Under the pieces are notes generated by a model. It was not told where the DNA came from and did no database searches. It was given only the letters and a program-made list of their open reading frames with translations. From positions 186,001-250,000 of the forward strand of contig NZ_JAALJI010000001.1 of NCBI RefSeq assembly GCF_011064595.1: 64,000 nt of DNA, read 5' to 3'. This DNA is from Paludisphaera soli (GTDB lineage: Bacteria > Planctomycetota > Planctomycetia > Isosphaerales > Isosphaeraceae). Of the stretch, positions 25,928-35,803 are shown in pieces (position 1 is the stretch's first letter; the number at the start of each line of letters is the position of its first letter). A program made the position numbers and the translations under genes.

Positions 25928-27109
25928 TCAGGCGGCGGCGGTGAGCCAGCGCTTGATTCGGCCGACTTCTTCGGCCCAGGAGTTGGCGGTCTTGCGGGCG
26001 CGGTAGGCGTCGAAGAGGAGGTCGAGCGTCTCGGCGAAGTGCCGGAGGCCGTCGATCCGCTCGCACTTCGCCTCGTAAGGGGCGAGTCGTTCCTCGGGCT
26101 TCGGGAGCTGGGCGCCGGTGACGGCGAGGCTCTCGGCCTGGATGGTGAACTCGTACTGCATGCCGTGGCGGACGACGATCAGGCCGGCCTTGCGCGGGAG
26201 CTTGCCGGACTGCAGGGCGCGGAAGGCCTCGGGGAGCCGCGTCGGCGAGTCGTCGGTCAGGCTGTCGCGGCCGGTCTCGCCGCGGGGGCAGTCCAGGGTC
26301 AGGGTCTTGGCCAGCATCACGGCGACTTCGGTGCCGTCGGAGAGCGGGATGGTGTCGCTCTCGTTCTGGAGCTGGTGCCAGAGCCAGACCAGGAACTCGT
26401 TGCCCAGGTGGTCGAGCATGTTCGGGGCCTTCTCGGCCCAGGCGACGGTGGAGAGCTGGTCGCCGCTGTCGCCGCCGTAGAGGTTCAGCGAGCCCTCGCC
26501 GAGCTTCTGCGCGACCCGGTCGGACTCGGCCAGCGACTCGTGCGAGCCCATCGCCAGCGACCCGGCGGTGATCGGCTCCAGGGGACGCTCGAAGGTCTCG
26601 CGGAAGAGCGCCGTGGCCCGCTCGACGACGTTCGAGCTGGTGGAGCCGACGTAGAGGATCTCCTGGCGGCCGTCCCAGAGGATCGGGTAGTGGTTGCTGC
26701 GGCGGAACCGGCCGTCGGAGGCCTCGGACTCGGCGCGGGCCTTGGCGGCCTCCTTCGCCTCGGTGCGCTGGGCCCTCGTCGGCGTGCCGCTCGGGTTCAT
26801 GGCGGCGCGGGCGTCCAGCTCGATCTGGGTGTAGGCCTTCAGCAGGGTGCCGGGGATCTTGTCGGTGTCGACCCGGATCGAGGCGTGGAGGGCGTCGTTG
26901 ATGAGGTTCTTGGCGAGGTCGAAATTGACGTCGAGGACGTGGCCGCCGCCCCCCCAGCCGGTGCTGACGCCGTCGGTCGGCTCGGCGGGGCTGTGCTTGC
27001 CGATCTTGTGGCTTTCCAGCTTCTCCAGCGTCTCCTCGGAGAACGGCAGCGGCGACGGGCCGCCCACGCGGAACCGGGTGAAAGTCATTCGTCCGTTCAG
27101 GAAGCCCAT
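25928..27109 (-). CDS. RdgC-like protein (tentative)
   Basis: 393 residues, not firmly recognised. The layout resembles RdgC, a DNA-binding ring protein that modulates RecA: an N-terminal strand and loop (GFLNGRMTFTRFRV), a central charged helix (AQRTEAKEAAKARAESEAS), then a strand (YPILWDGRQEILYVGSTS) and an amphipathic helix with a phenylalanine-rich end (ATALFRETF). It is longer than the ~300 residues of classical RdgC, with extra C-terminal sequence. GAGGAGG precedes the ATG. It is transcribed after YajQ with a 160-base gap. Its position at the edge of the REP/RAYT island may be chance. If not RdgC, it is an unknown planctomycete family; confidence is limited. Confidence 0.5.
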   Translation of the reverse strand: MGFLNGRMTFTRFRVGGPSPLPFSEETLEKLESHKIGKHSPAEPTDGVSTGWGGGGHVLDVNFDLAKNLINDALHASIRVDTDKIPGTLLKAYTQIELDARAAMNPSGTPTRAQRTEAKEAAKARAESEASDGRFRRSNHYPILWDGRQEILYVGSTSSNVVERATALFRETFERPLEPITAGSLAMGSHESLAESDRVAQKLGEGSLNLYGGDSGDQLSTVAWAEKAPNMLDHLGNEFLVWLWHQLQNESDTIPLSDGTEVAVMLAKTLTLDCPRGETGRDSLTDDSPTRLPEAFRALQSGKLPRKAGLIVVRHGMQYEFTIQAESLAVTGAQLPKPEERLAPYEAKCERIDGLRHFAETLDLLFDAYRARKTANSWAEEVGRIKRWLTAAA

Positions 27110-27269
27110 CCGTCGTCCTCCTCGATTATCCGTCCGGGCGGCCTCTCGCCGTTCCGCGAGCCCGGATCTGTTCCGCCGACCATAGGAGATCGGCGTCGGG
27201 AGGACTTCGCTTCACACCGCGGACGCCGGCAGGGCACTCGACCTTGCCGGCGCGGTGCGGTCGATTTGG

Positions 27270-27767
27270 TCAGGTGAAGTTGACAAACTGGAGAGGGTAT
27301 TCCGGCCCGTTCTCCTTCAGGTGGGCGATCACCGCCTGGAGGTCGTCCACCTTCTTGCCCGTGATCCGGACCTTGTCGTCCATGATCTGGGCCTGCACCT
27401 TGATCTTCATCTGCTTGACCTCCTTCACGATCTTGCGGGCGTCTTCCGACTCGATCCCGGAGTGGATCGTCATCGTCTCGCGCACCGAGTCGTGGGTGGC
27501 CTCTTCCAGCTTGCCGCGGACCACGGCGTTCACCGGCACACCGCGCTTGGCCATCTTCTCCTTGAGGACCTGGAGGACGGTCTCCAGCTGCCCTTTGTGG
27601 TCGCCCGTCAGGGTCAGGGTGTTGTCCTTCTTGTTGTACTCGATCGCCGCCTTGGTCCCCTTGAAGTCGTACCGCACGGTGCACTCGTGCTGGGCCTGCG
27701 TGACGGCGTTGTGCATCTCGACCTGATTGATCTCGCTGACCACGTCGAACGAATGGTTGTCGGCCAC
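27270..27767 (-). CDS. yajQ: YajQ family nucleotide-binding protein
   Basis: 165 residues, the standard length. The YajQ fold is two ferredoxin-like domains. The family hallmarks are visible: SFDVVSEINQVEMHNAV near the start, RYDFKGTKAAIE at about 32-43, VNAVVRGKLEEATHDSVR in the middle, and the C-terminal KVRITGKKVDDLQAVIAHL. Members bind nucleic acids or cyclic di-GMP in some bacteria. The start is a GTG (GTGGCCGAC) with GGGGAG about 12 bases away. A candidate promoter lies at 27842-27870. No clear operon partner exists; the RdgC-like gene follows 160 bases downstream. Confidence 0.95.
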   Translation of the reverse strand: MADNHSFDVVSEINQVEMHNAVTQAQHECTVRYDFKGTKAAIEYNKKDNTLTLTGDHKGQLETVLQVLKEKMAKRGVPVNAVVRGKLEEATHDSVRETMTIHSGIESEDARKIVKEVKQMKIKVQAQIMDDKVRITGKKVDDLQAVIAHLKENGPEYPLQFVNFT

Positions 27768-27841
27768 GGCTGCTGCGGCTCCCCTCGGGCTGGCGTGTCA
27801 AGTCGATGCGCACGGCCCCCGCGGGCTCGCGCAAACCTTTA

Positions 27842-27870
27842 CGAATACCAATCTGACGCGACGGCGGCAA
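27842..27870 (-). promoter_or_regulatory. Candidate promoter of yajQ
   Basis: Minus strand: TTGCCG, 17-base spacer, TATTCG. Predicted leader about 70 bases. Moderate match only. Confidence 0.35.
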
Positions 27871-27905
27871 GACGAGCGTCGACGCGTCTCGCGGGGGTAG
27901 GCGGC

Positions 27906-29210
27906 TCAGAAGATCCGCAGGACGCTCACGGCGATCATCACCGCCAGGCCGACCAGCAGCGGCGCGACGACCCGGCGGATCAGGCTGGTCCCCGGCTGGT
28001 CCGCGAGGCGCGCGCACATGGCGACCACGGCCGCCGCCGGGCTCATGGTCCGGCCGAAATGGGCGCCGAGGGCCGCCAGCGTGCCGATCCGCACCGGGTC
28101 GAGCCCGAGCTGCTCGGCGGCCGGGACGAAGAATTCCATGATCGCCACCGCCGGCGCGATCCCGCTCCCCGACACCACCCCCAGGCCCCACGGCAGGAGC
28201 GCCGAGGCCGCCGGCGCGAGCCCCGGGCGATCGGCCAGGAGCCGCACCAGCACCTGGATCAGGCCGCTGCGTCGAACCCCCTCGGCGAACGTCGAGGCGG
28301 CCACGATCAGCGAGATGACGTGCGTGTACGCGTACCCCGCCCCCTCGAAGAACTCGTGGGCCAGCCGCGATCCCGACCTCGGCGCGGCGGCCCACGCCAG
28401 CGAGACGCCGACGAGCATCGCCGACAGGATCTTCGACGGGCCCGCGAACTCGGCCAGGGGCGAGGCGTCGCCCATCGCCCCGTCGACGAACAGGATCGCC
28501 AGCGGCGCGACCGGGATCATCGCCTTGAACACATTGACGCGCGGTTCTTCGAGGCCGTAGCCGGCCGGTTCCGGCTCCACCCCCTCCCCCGCCCCGGCCC
28601 GTCGCGCGGCGAGGATCCAGAAGGTCAGCAGGGCCGCGCCGCAGGCGATGAAGTTGAGCGGGGCCTGGCGCGAGACCACGTCGTGGCCGGCGATCCCGGT
28701 CAGCTCGGAGAGCTTCCGCATCTCGACCGCGCCGGGGTTGAACAGCTCGCCCCCCATCGACGCCCCCATCAGGAGCACCGCGCCGGCCGTCGCGGCGTCG
28801 AGCCCGCCGGCCCGCAGCAAGGGGATCAGGATCGGCCCCAGCACGGCCGCCGTCCCCGCCTGGCTGACGATCGTCGTGTTGACGAGGTAGCCCGCCGCGA
28901 TCCCCCCCGGCACGAGGAACGCCGGGGCCCGCCGCAGCGGCCGAAGCAGCAGGCGGACCATCTCGCGGTCGCATCCCGTCACGCGCAGGACGTAGGCGAA
29001 CCCCATCGCCGAGCCGATCGGCACGATGGTCGCCGGGTTGGCCATCTCGGCGGCGACCTTGGCCGTCATCTCGACCATCCCCGGCCCCGCCGCCGCCGCG
29101 AACAAGGGGAGCGCCCCCAGCAGGAGCACCAGGCGGACGTCGACGCGGCGCACCGTCAGGAACACGACCGCGGCGAGGTCGACGACGGCGATCCAGGCGA
29201 GGGTTGTCAT
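27906..29210 (-). CDS. DcuC-type C4-dicarboxylate/anion permease
   Basis: 434 residues with 11-13 hydrophobic segments. The central segment reads VLLMGASMGGELFNPGAVE, a glycine-rich loop with an NPGA turn that is characteristic of DcuC transporters, and NTTIVSQAGTAA precedes it. DcuC proteins exchange or take up dicarboxylates such as succinate and fumarate; the ion specificity here is unproven. The ATG start places the first helix at residue 2. An upstream in-frame extension to 29387 reads as basic low-complexity sequence and is not likely coding. The gene lies 118 bases after the PepSY gene and its ribosome-binding site is weak. Confidence 0.8.
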   Translation of the reverse strand: MTTLAWIAVVDLAAVVFLTVRRVDVRLVLLLGALPLFAAAAGPGMVEMTAKVAAEMANPATIVPIGSAMGFAYVLRVTGCDREMVRLLLRPLRRAPAFLVPGGIAAGYLVNTTIVSQAGTAAVLGPILIPLLRAGGLDAATAGAVLLMGASMGGELFNPGAVEMRKLSELTGIAGHDVVSRQAPLNFIACGAALLTFWILAARRAGAGEGVEPEPAGYGLEEPRVNVFKAMIPVAPLAILFVDGAMGDASPLAEFAGPSKILSAMLVGVSLAWAAAPRSGSRLAHEFFEGAGYAYTHVISLIVAASTFAEGVRRSGLIQVLVRLLADRPGLAPAASALLPWGLGVVSGSGIAPAVAIMEFFVPAAEQLGLDPVRIGTLAALGAHFGRTMSPAAAVVAMCARLADQPGTSLIRRVVAPLLVGLAVMIAVSVLRIF

Positions 29211-29328
29211 GGACGATTCGATCTCGGGGCGCACGACCGGGGAAACGGCATCGCCCCGATCTTGCGGCCCGACCGGCCCCCGCACAAGGGCGAGCCGCCC
29301 CGCCGTCGGCTTTCTCCCCGGCCGAGCG

Positions 29329-30039
29329 TCAGACCTGCGCCGCCTCGGCCGGCTCCGCGGCCCGGGCCGCCTCCAGGCGCGCGGCACGGCGGGCCGCCAG
29401 GTCCTGCAGCGCCGGATGGGTCGTCGCCGCGACGGCGCGGGCGGGCTCGGCGAGCCGTTGGCGGGCGCTCGCCCGCTTGCGCATCCAGGGCACGGCCCAG
29501 AGGTAGATCCCCGTCAGCGTCAGCAAAATGATGGTGCCGCTGGTCAGGTCCACGACGAGCTTGCCGACCGTGCCGAACAGCTTGCCCGAGTGCAGGTCGT
29601 CCACCACTTTCGCCCAGTTGATCACCCCCGCCTGGCGGGCGTCGAGGCTCATGCCGTACTTCGAGGAGACGGCCCCCGTCGTCGCGTCGATCTGGACCTC
29701 ATGACCCTCGCCTTGCGAGACCTTGTACACCAGCCTTCCGCGCTCGTCCTTCAGCTCGATCTTCTCGAACGGCCCGTCCCCCAGGTGCTCACGCGACAGC
29801 TCCAGCGCCCGGGCGAAGCCTACCGGGAGGGCCGTGAAGTCGAACGAAGCGGTCAGGGCCCCGGTCGGGCCCTTCTTCGGCTCGGCTCGGTGGAAGAACA
29901 AATCCTTGTGGTTGAGCAGCAGCCCGGTGGCGGCGACCACCAGGATGAACAGCGAGAGGAAGAGGCCCCCCCACGAATGCCACTCGCGGAACTTGACCAG
30001 CAGCCAGTTCTTGTTGGCGGAGGCGGGCTTCTTCGACAT
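29329..30039 (-). CDS. PepSY-domain membrane protein
   Basis: 236 residues. The first helix (about 25-44, HSWGGLFLSLFILVVAATGL) and the LNHKDL segment after it are typical of PepSY-associated transmembrane proteins. A PepSY-like region follows (GFARALELSREHLGDGPFEK, YKVSQGEGHEVQIDATTGAV). A second helix lies at about 165-186 (SGTIILLTLTGIYLWAVPW). The tail is alanine- and arginine-rich. Family members are often linked to iron uptake or respiration; no iron-related gene is adjacent here. GAGAG precedes the ATG. It is located 58 bases after the DUF1559 gene and may share its transcript. Confidence 0.82.
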   Translation of the reverse strand: MSKKPASANKNWLLVKFREWHSWGGLFLSLFILVVAATGLLLNHKDLFFHRAEPKKGPTGALTASFDFTALPVGFARALELSREHLGDGPFEKIELKDERGRLVYKVSQGEGHEVQIDATTGAVSSKYGMSLDARQAGVINWAKVVDDLHSGKLFGTVGKLVVDLTSGTIILLTLTGIYLWAVPWMRKRASARQRLAEPARAVAATTHPALQDLAARRAARLEAARAAEPAEAAQV

Positions 30040-30097
30040 CGTGCTCTCTCGGTCGGTGGGACGGATGGGCGCGTCGGCGGTCGGCTTCCCGAATCGA

Positions 30098-31018
30098 TCA
30101 GTCGAGCGCGTCGATGATCTCGCCGTTGGCCCGCGTCAGGACGGCGCCGAAGGTCCGGGGCGAGATGGTCGCCTTGAGGAACCGGACCGAGCCGTCGCCG
30201 AAGCTGGCGTTGGCCCCGCCCGGATGGAAGGCGTAGACGGCCTGGTCGTTGCAGCAGTTGATCGCGCACGAGCCGATCCCCGCGCAGCCCCCCTGCACGA
30301 ACAGCTTGGGGTCGAACCCGGTGGCGTGGCTCGCCCAGCCGGTCTTCACGTTGACGCCGCCGGTGGTCTTGCCGGACCGCCAGACCTCGGGCTTGCCGGC
30401 GCACTCCATGTACATGACGCTGTTCGACAGGCCGTCGGTCACCTGCTGGAGGTAGTTCGCGGTCTTGACCTTCTTCGTCAGCATCGCCTTGTCGTCGCCG
30501 ATCCCCATCCCCAGCGATTCCAGATAGGTCTTCTCGCCGCTGCCGATCCCGCTCGGGGCCATGTAGTCGGCGGCCGAGGCGGTGAACGGCACCCCCCCCT
30601 CGGTCGCCGAGAACGAGCGGTCGGCCCTGGGCGTCGAGGGGCAGACGAAGACGGCGAGCTGGGTCTTCACCGTGGTGGCGTTCCCGGCGTCGTACCAGTT
30701 CATCGCGATGTTGTAGGTGTTGTGGAGCACGGCCTGCTCCACGTGCGGGAGCATCTGGACGCCGGGGCCGACCTTGTTGACGTTCGTGTCGCTGAGACGG
30801 TCGCCGAACGGGAGGTGGCCCTGGCTGGTCTCCAGGTTCAGCATCGCCAGCGAGATCTGCTTGAGGTTGTTCACGCACTGCATCCGGCGGGCGGCCTCGC
30901 GGGCCGCCTGAACGGCCGGGAGCAGCAGCGCGATCAGGACCGCGATGATCGCGATGACGACGAGCAGCTCGATCAGCGTGAATCCCTGGGGGGCGGAGGC
31001 GTCGCGGCGTCGCGTCAT
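30098..31018 (-). CDS. DUF1559 prepilin-like protein
   Basis: 306 residues. The N-terminus has the type II/IV prepilin cleavage site [24 protein letters not shown] (residues 11 on; cleavage after G12, methylated F13) and a long helix. Then come the family markers [19 protein letters not shown] and, near the C-terminus, the [10 protein letters not shown] motif, preceded by a GGxxxSFG turn. These are extremely numerous in planctomycetes and probably form pseudopilus or surface fibres. Cysteines ([19 protein letters not shown]) likely form disulfides. GAGGA 8 bases upstream defines the start, and the ATG overlaps the stop of the upstream lipoprotein (ATGA). Confidence 0.95.
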   Translation of the reverse strand: MTRRRDASAPQGFTLIELLVVIAIIAVLIALLLPAVQAAREAARRMQCVNNLKQISLAMLNLETSQGHLPFGDRLSDTNVNKVGPGVQMLPHVEQAVLHNTYNIAMNWYDAGNATTVKTQLAVFVCPSTPRADRSFSATEGGVPFTASAADYMAPSGIGSGEKTYLESLGMGIGDDKAMLTKKVKTANYLQQVTDGLSNSVMYMECAGKPEVWRSGKTTGGVNVKTGWASHATGFDPKLFVQGGCAGIGSCAINCCNDQAVYAFHPGGANASFGDGSVRFLKATISPRTFGAVLTRANGEIIDALD

Positions 31019-31461
31019 CGTCGTTTTCCTCGGGAAGGGCCCGTGAGCCGGAGCGTGGGGGGCTCCGCGGAGGCCGGGCCGGCTTGAACTTGCAGGTCGG
31101 TGCTCTCGACTCGGGAGTAGCGTTCGGGCAGGAGGTTGGGGCCCTGGTCTTCGCCGTCCTCGCCGGCCATCGGATGCCAGACGATCGTCACCTTGTAGGC
31201 GCCCTCGGGGGCCCCGTCGCCGGGATCCAGCGTGCCGGCCTCGAACGTCCCGTCCTCGCCGGTCACGGCCGTCGGCCGCCACCCCGGGCCGTCGAACTGC
31301 GGGTGGAAGACCAGCTCGGCCCCGGCGACGGGCATGTCGTTGAAGAGCAGGCGTCCCCGGAGCGGCGTCAGCGGGGGGCGTCGGTCGTCACAACCCGCGA
31401 GGCACGCCAACGTCAGGATCGCGACCACGACGCGACCGCGAGCAAATCCGGCGTCGGTCAT
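31015..31461 (-). CDS. Small lipoprotein with a carboxypeptidase-regulatory-like fold, coupled to DUF1559
   Basis: 148 residues. Lipobox LAGC with C24. The mature part is a single beta-sandwich domain: [21 protein letters not shown], then [27 protein letters not shown]. This is the same fold type as the lipoprotein at 1540-1992. Such genes are regularly paired with DUF1559 genes in planctomycetes, and here the stop overlaps the DUF1559 start (ATGA). Function unknown; possibly a structural partner of the pseudopilin. GGAGGA lies 11 bases before the start. Confidence 0.8.
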   Translation of the reverse strand: MTDAGFARGRVVVAILTLACLAGCDDRRPPLTPLRGRLLFNDMPVAGAELVFHPQFDGPGWRPTAVTGEDGTFEAGTLDPGDGAPEGAYKVTIVWHPMAGEDGEDQGPNLLPERYSRVESTDLQVQAGPASAEPPTLRLTGPSRGKRR

Positions 31462-31985
31462 CGCGTCGAGGATCCTCCATGCGGCGGGCGGGGCTTCCAG
31501 GACCGACGCGTGATTGAAGACATGGGGGTTTTGTGGGACTGCGACTCAATGTCAACAGGCTTAGTCTACGGGGAGACGCGGAGTCGAGTCAAGCGGGCCG
31601 ACGCCGATCGCCCCTCGTTCTTCTTATCACTCCATGGACGGTGCCGGCTGGCGGACATCGACCCGTGGCCTCTCGGCAACAACCGGCTACGCCGAGCTTT
31701 CCCAGACCATCGTGACATCAGGGATGCCGCGCTTCGGGATCATCGGCCGGTGGAATCGGGCCGAGCGAATGTCGCCAGAAATCCTGCGAAAGCGCGCCGA
31801 TCGAACCCAATCCAGGTGGCCCTGGATCGAATCCAAGCTTCAATCCAGAAAGGTCTTGCGGCAGATGGGTTCCATTCTCGGTCGGCGCGAACGAAGCCAA
31901 TTTCCGGCACCTCGCGGTGGGGCGAACTGGTGAGTCTGGAAGCATTGGCGCCCTGCCGCATGGGAGATTTCTATCGGCCGCGAAT
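31462..31985. other. Gap without a supported gene
   Basis: A TTGACA on the minus strand (31557-31552) could be the -35 of the lipoprotein/DUF1559 operon, but no good -10 follows. A short imperfect hairpin ATCCAGG/CCTGGAT lies near 31815. The small open frames are not supported. Confidence 0.4.
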
Positions 31986-32327
31986 TCAGGCGGCCTGGCC
32001 GCACTCGCACGGAGTCTCCGCCCCGATCCCCGCCCGTCCACACGAGGGGCACTCGCCGCGCCGGCGTCGGGCGCGGCCCCATCGCTCGGCGGAGTTGAAT
32101 CGCTCGGAGAGCCAGGCCATCGGCAGGTACAGCGCGGCGGCGAGCAGCCCCGGCCCCCAGCCATGTCGTCGGCCGAGTGCAATGGCGGCGAGGAGCGGCG
32201 TCGCCGCGAGCACGTCCAGGAGGCCGAAGCCCTCGCAGGAGTTGCGCGGGCTGAGCCACTTCGGAGCCAGGCCGGGCTGGATCTTCAGGAGGCGGTGGAG
32301 TGGAGAAGTGGGCGACTTATTTGCCAC
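31986..32327 (-). CDS. Small membrane protein with a C-terminal zinc ribbon
   Basis: 113 residues, not recognised. One or two hydrophobic segments occupy about residues 35-70 (LLDVLAATPLLAAIALG, LLAAALYLPMAWL). The C-terminus has CPSCG (about 93-97) and a CECG pair, a zinc-ribbon pattern. The start is taken as a GTG with weak support. It follows the dehydratase by 27 bases on the same strand and is likely part of the thrS/dehydratase transcript. Confidence 0.5.
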   Translation of the reverse strand: MANKSPTSPLHRLLKIQPGLAPKWLSPRNSCEGFGLLDVLAATPLLAAIALGRRHGWGPGLLAAALYLPMAWLSERFNSAERWGRARRRRGECPSCGRAGIGAETPCECGQAA

Positions 32328-32354
32328 GGGTCGAACTTCATCGGTGGCCGAGCA

Positions 32355-33344
32355 TCAGAGCCACTGGGCCGCGAGGGTCTGGAAGAACGGGCCCACGTCG
32401 ACGTTGCCGCCGCTGAGCACCGCGCCGATCCGCCGGCCTTGCAGGTCGAGCCGGCGTTCCAGGATCGGGGCGACGACGACGGCGCTGGAGGGCTCGACGA
32501 CGATCTTGAGCCGTTCCCAGAGGAAGCGGAGGGCGTCGAGGATGCCGGCCTCGCTCGCGGTCTCGATCCGGTCCACCCGGCGGGAGACGACGGCGAAGGG
32601 GCGTGCGCCCAGGCTGGTGCGAAGGCCGTCGGCGATGGTCCGTGGGTCGCCCGAGGGCTCGATCCGGCCCGAGGCCAGCGAGCGACGGGCGTCGTCGGCT
32701 CGCTCGGGCTCGACGCCGATCACGAGCGTCTGCGGCGACCGGGCCTTGACCGCGAGGGCCGTCCCGGCGATCAGCCCGCCGCCGCCGACGGGCACGATCA
32801 CGGCGTCGAGCGGGCCGGCCTGGTCGAGCAACTCCCAGGCGGCGGTCGCCTGGCCGGCGATGACGTTCCAGTCGTCGAACGGATGGACGAGCGTCAGCCC
32901 CTTGCGGGCGATCTCGTCGGCCACGGCGGCTTCGCGGGCGGCGAGGGTCGGCTCGCAGAGCCGGATCGACGCGCCGTACCCGGCGGTCGCCGCCTTCTTG
33001 ATCTCGGGCGCGGTGCGGGGCATGACGACCGTGACCGGGATCGCCAGCAGCTTCCCCGCGAGGGCCAGCGCCTGGGCGTGGTTCCCCGAGGAGTGCGTCA
33101 CCACCCCCGCCGCCTTGCTCGCGTCGTCGAGCTGCAACAGGGCGTTCATCGCCCCCCGGAACTTGAACGCCCCGACGCGCTGGAGGTTCTCGCACTTCAG
33201 GAAGACCGAGGAGCCGGCCCGCTCGTCGAGCGTCCGCGAGGTCATCACGGGCGTGACGCGGGCCCAGGGCTTCAGCCGCTCGACGGCCTCGCGGATCTGC
33301 GGCTCGCCGATCGGTACGGCGGCCGGCGCGGCCTCAATACTCAT
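32355..33344 (-). CDS. Threonine/serine dehydratase-like PLP enzyme
   Basis: 329 residues. The PLP lysine is K61 in VGAFKFRGA, the phosphate-binding loop is VGGGGLIAG (about 187-195), and SSGNHAQA is the substrate loop. There is no C-terminal ACT domain, so this is the short catabolic or racemase-like form (threonine dehydratase IlvA/TdcB or serine racemase group), not the regulated biosynthetic enzyme. Deamination of threonine to 2-ketobutyrate or of serine to pyruvate is likely. It overlaps the end of thrS by 11 bases, so the two are translationally coupled; a threonine synthetase with a threonine-degrading enzyme is a plausible functional pairing. Confidence 0.87.
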   Translation of the reverse strand: MSIEAAPAAVPIGEPQIREAVERLKPWARVTPVMTSRTLDERAGSSVFLKCENLQRVGAFKFRGAMNALLQLDDASKAAGVVTHSSGNHAQALALAGKLLAIPVTVVMPRTAPEIKKAATAGYGASIRLCEPTLAAREAAVADEIARKGLTLVHPFDDWNVIAGQATAAWELLDQAGPLDAVIVPVGGGGLIAGTALAVKARSPQTLVIGVEPERADDARRSLASGRIEPSGDPRTIADGLRTSLGARPFAVVSRRVDRIETASEAGILDALRFLWERLKIVVEPSSAVVVAPILERRLDLQGRRIGAVLSGGNVDVGPFFQTLAAQWL

Positions 33345-35544
33345 GGTTGGCGCCCGACTCCTCGCCTGTCGTCGCCGGGGCGAGCGGGGCGGCCTGGTGG
33401 AAGGTGCGTTCGTCGTCCTCCTTGCGGACGCGGGCGAGGGCGTCTTCGAGGCTCATGACGCCGAGGTCGCCGGCGACGCGGTCGCGGTAGGCGACGTTGC
33501 CGGCCTCGGCCTCCTTGGCGCCGACGACGAACATCACGGGGGTCTTGTCGAGCTGGGCGTCGCGGATCTTGGCCCCGATCTTCTCCGGGCGGTGGTCCAT
33601 GGAGGCGCGGAAGCCGGCGTCGGTCAGCCGCTTGAGGACGCTCTCCGCGTAGTCGGCCGCCTTGTCGGAGATCGGCAGGATGCGGACCTGCTCGGGCGCG
33701 AGCCAGAGCGGGAAGGCCCCGGCGAAGTGCTCGATCAGGATCCCCATGAACCGCTCCATGCTGCCGAACGGCGCGCGATGGATCATGACCGGCCGATGCG
33801 GGTGGTTGTCGGCCCCGATGTACTCCAGGCCGAACCGCTCGGGGAGTACGTAGTCGAGCTGGACCGTGCCGAGCTGCCACTGGCGGCCGATGCAGTCGCG
33901 TACGATGAAGTCGGCCTTGGGGCCGTAGAAGGCCGCCTCGCCGGCCGCCTCCTCGTACGGCAGGGCCATCTCGTCGAGGACCGAGCGGATGTCTTCCTCG
34001 GCCTGGCGCCAGGTGTCGCCGGCGGCCCCCTGGTACTTGGGGTCCTCGGGGTCGTGCTTGGAGAGTCGGAGCTTGTAGTCGGTCAGGCCGAGCGACCCGA
34101 GGATGTGCTGGGTCAGCTCCATGGTCGACCGGAACTCGCCGCGGACCTGCTCCGGGGTGCAGAACAGGTGGGCGTCGTCCTGGGTGAAGCCCCGGACGCG
34201 GGTCATCCCCGACAGCTCGCCCGACTGCTCGTAGCGGTAGACGGTGCCGAACTCGGCCAGCCGCAGCGGCAACTCGCGGTAGCTCCGCGGCTGGGCGGCG
34301 AAGATCTGGATGTGGTGCGGGCAGTTCATCGGCTTGAGCAGGTATTCCTCGAACTCGCAGGTCTGTTCGAGGTAGCCGATCCGCTCCGCCACGCTCATCT
34401 CGAAGAACGGCCGGGTGAATTTCGTCTCCGACGAGGCGTCGGGTAGGCGTTCGGGGATGCCCGCCTTGCCGAGCAGCACGCGCTGGGCGTCGTCGTCGAG
34501 GCTGCCGGCGATCAGGCCGTCGAGCAGCTCCTTGGCGGAGGCGTCGGCCGGCATCTTGAGGGTCGGGAACTGCGAATCCTTGTAGTACGGATAGTGGCCG
34601 CTGGTCTTGTACAGGTCCACCTTGCCGATGTGCGGGGTGTAGACCGGCTGATACCCGCGCTTGATCAGCTCGGCCTTCATGAAGGTCTCGAGCAGGCCGC
34701 GAATGACGGCGCCCTTGGGCATCCAGAGGATCAGGCCGGGGCCGACCAGCTGCGAGATCGTGAACAGCCCCAGCTCCTTGCCGAGCTTGCGGTGGTCGCG
34801 CTTGCGGGCCTCCTCGACCTGGGCGAGATAGGCGTCCAGCTCCTTCTTGTCGAAGAACGCAGTGCCGTAGAGCCGCTGGAGCATCGGCCGGTCGGTCCGC
34901 CCCTTCCAGTACGACCCGGCGATGGAGAGGAGCTTGAACGCCCCCACCTTGCCGGCGTTGGGGATGTGCGGCCCCCGGCAGAGGTCCACGAACTCCCCCT
35001 GGCGGTAGAAGCTGAGGACGCCGAACTTCGCCAGCTCCTCGTCGATGTGCTCCACCTTGAGGGTCTGGCCGAGGTCGGCGACGAACTCTCGGGCCTTGTC
35101 GGCCGGCAGGCTGAACCGCTCGAAGGGCTCGGCGTCCTTGGTGATCTTGGCCATCTCGGCCTCGATCGCCGGGAAGTCGTCCTCGGAGATGCTCCGGCCG
35201 TCGACCTCCATGTCGTAGTAGAAGCCGTTGGTCGTGGTCGGGCCGAAGGCCAGTCGGACGCCCGGGAACAGCCGCATGACCGCGCGGGCCATGATGTGCG
35301 CGGTGGAGTGCCGCAGCACGTCCAGCGCCTCGCGGTCGCGGGACGTGAGCAGGCGCAGCTCGATCGCCTCGCGCGTCGGGTCGCCGTTCTCCAGCGGGCG
35401 GTCCAGGTCGACGATCGTCCCGTCGACGACCGCGGCGACCGACGCCTCGGCCAGCCGCTTGCCGATCCCGGCGGCGACCTCGCGCGGGCTGGTCCCCTCG
35501 GGATATTCCTTGACCGACCCATCCGGCAGCTTGATCTGGAGCAT
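33334..35544 (-). CDS. thrS: Threonyl-tRNA synthetase
   Basis: 736 residues, about 95 longer than E. coli ThrRS. Domains in order: TGS (1-64), the editing domain with HSTAH (79-83) and the C-R-G-P-H site (189-193), then the class II catalytic core. Motif 2 is [13 protein letters not shown] (449-461), the zinc-binding region includes KPMNCPHH (404-411), and motif 3 holds [11 protein letters not shown]. The anticodon domain follows (about 620-705). Two features are unusual: an insertion at about 328-398 between [11 protein letters not shown] and KPMNCP, and a 29-residue disordered tail. The ATG with a signal-free start gives the typical TGS N-terminus. The enzyme is essential for translation. 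It is divergent from the membrane dehydrogenase. Confidence 0.97.
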   Translation of the reverse strand: MLQIKLPDGSVKEYPEGTSPREVAAGIGKRLAEASVAAVVDGTIVDLDRPLENGDPTREAIELRLLTSRDREALDVLRHSTAHIMARAVMRLFPGVRLAFGPTTTNGFYYDMEVDGRSISEDDFPAIEAEMAKITKDAEPFERFSLPADKAREFVADLGQTLKVEHIDEELAKFGVLSFYRQGEFVDLCRGPHIPNAGKVGAFKLLSIAGSYWKGRTDRPMLQRLYGTAFFDKKELDAYLAQVEEARKRDHRKLGKELGLFTISQLVGPGLILWMPKGAVIRGLLETFMKAELIKRGYQPVYTPHIGKVDLYKTSGHYPYYKDSQFPTLKMPADASAKELLDGLIAGSLDDDAQRVLLGKAGIPERLPDASSETKFTRPFFEMSVAERIGYLEQTCEFEEYLLKPMNCPHHIQIFAAQPRSYRELPLRLAEFGTVYRYEQSGELSGMTRVRGFTQDDAHLFCTPEQVRGEFRSTMELTQHILGSLGLTDYKLRLSKHDPEDPKYQGAAGDTWRQAEEDIRSVLDEMALPYEEAAGEAAFYGPKADFIVRDCIGRQWQLGTVQLDYVLPERFGLEYIGADNHPHRPVMIHRAPFGSMERFMGILIEHFAGAFPLWLAPEQVRILPISDKAADYAESVLKRLTDAGFRASMDHRPEKIGAKIRDAQLDKTPVMFVVGAKEAEAGNVAYRDRVAGDLGVMSLEDALARVRKEDDERTFHQAAPLAPATTGEESGANHEY

Positions 35545-35803
35545 CTTCGACCGAGTCTCCGCTCTCCCCGAACCCCGCGCGGGCCGGGGCCTCCCCCGCG
35601 CTCGCCACAAGCCCCCAAGCGTACCCGACGGGCCGACCGCCGCACAATGTCAAGGGGGTCGGCGGCCGCCGGCGACGGCGACGGCCGGGCTTGCGGATTG
35701 CCAGGCCGGACGGCCCGGGTTACCTTCCTTGGTCTGGCGGGTCCGGTGTCGCGGCCCCGGATCCCAGTCCCACCCTCGACGCCGCGTCCATGCCGGGTGA
35801 CTC

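Noticed and set aside
27224-27252. 8-bp inverted repeat CGCCGGCA/TGCCGGCG after yajQ as a terminator
   Set aside because: No T-run on the minus strand and a 13-base loop; too weak to list as a terminator.
31530-31560. TTGACA on the minus strand as promoter for the DUF1559 operon
   Set aside because: No -10 box follows at the right distance; it is only mentioned in the gap entry.
31084-34446. Very long plus-strand open frame across the thrS/dehydratase region
   Set aside because: It is the antisense of well-recognised minus-strand genes; its translation is low-complexity and matches no family. Other long antisense frames in the window (for example over rpsA and the macroglobulin) were dropped for the same reason.
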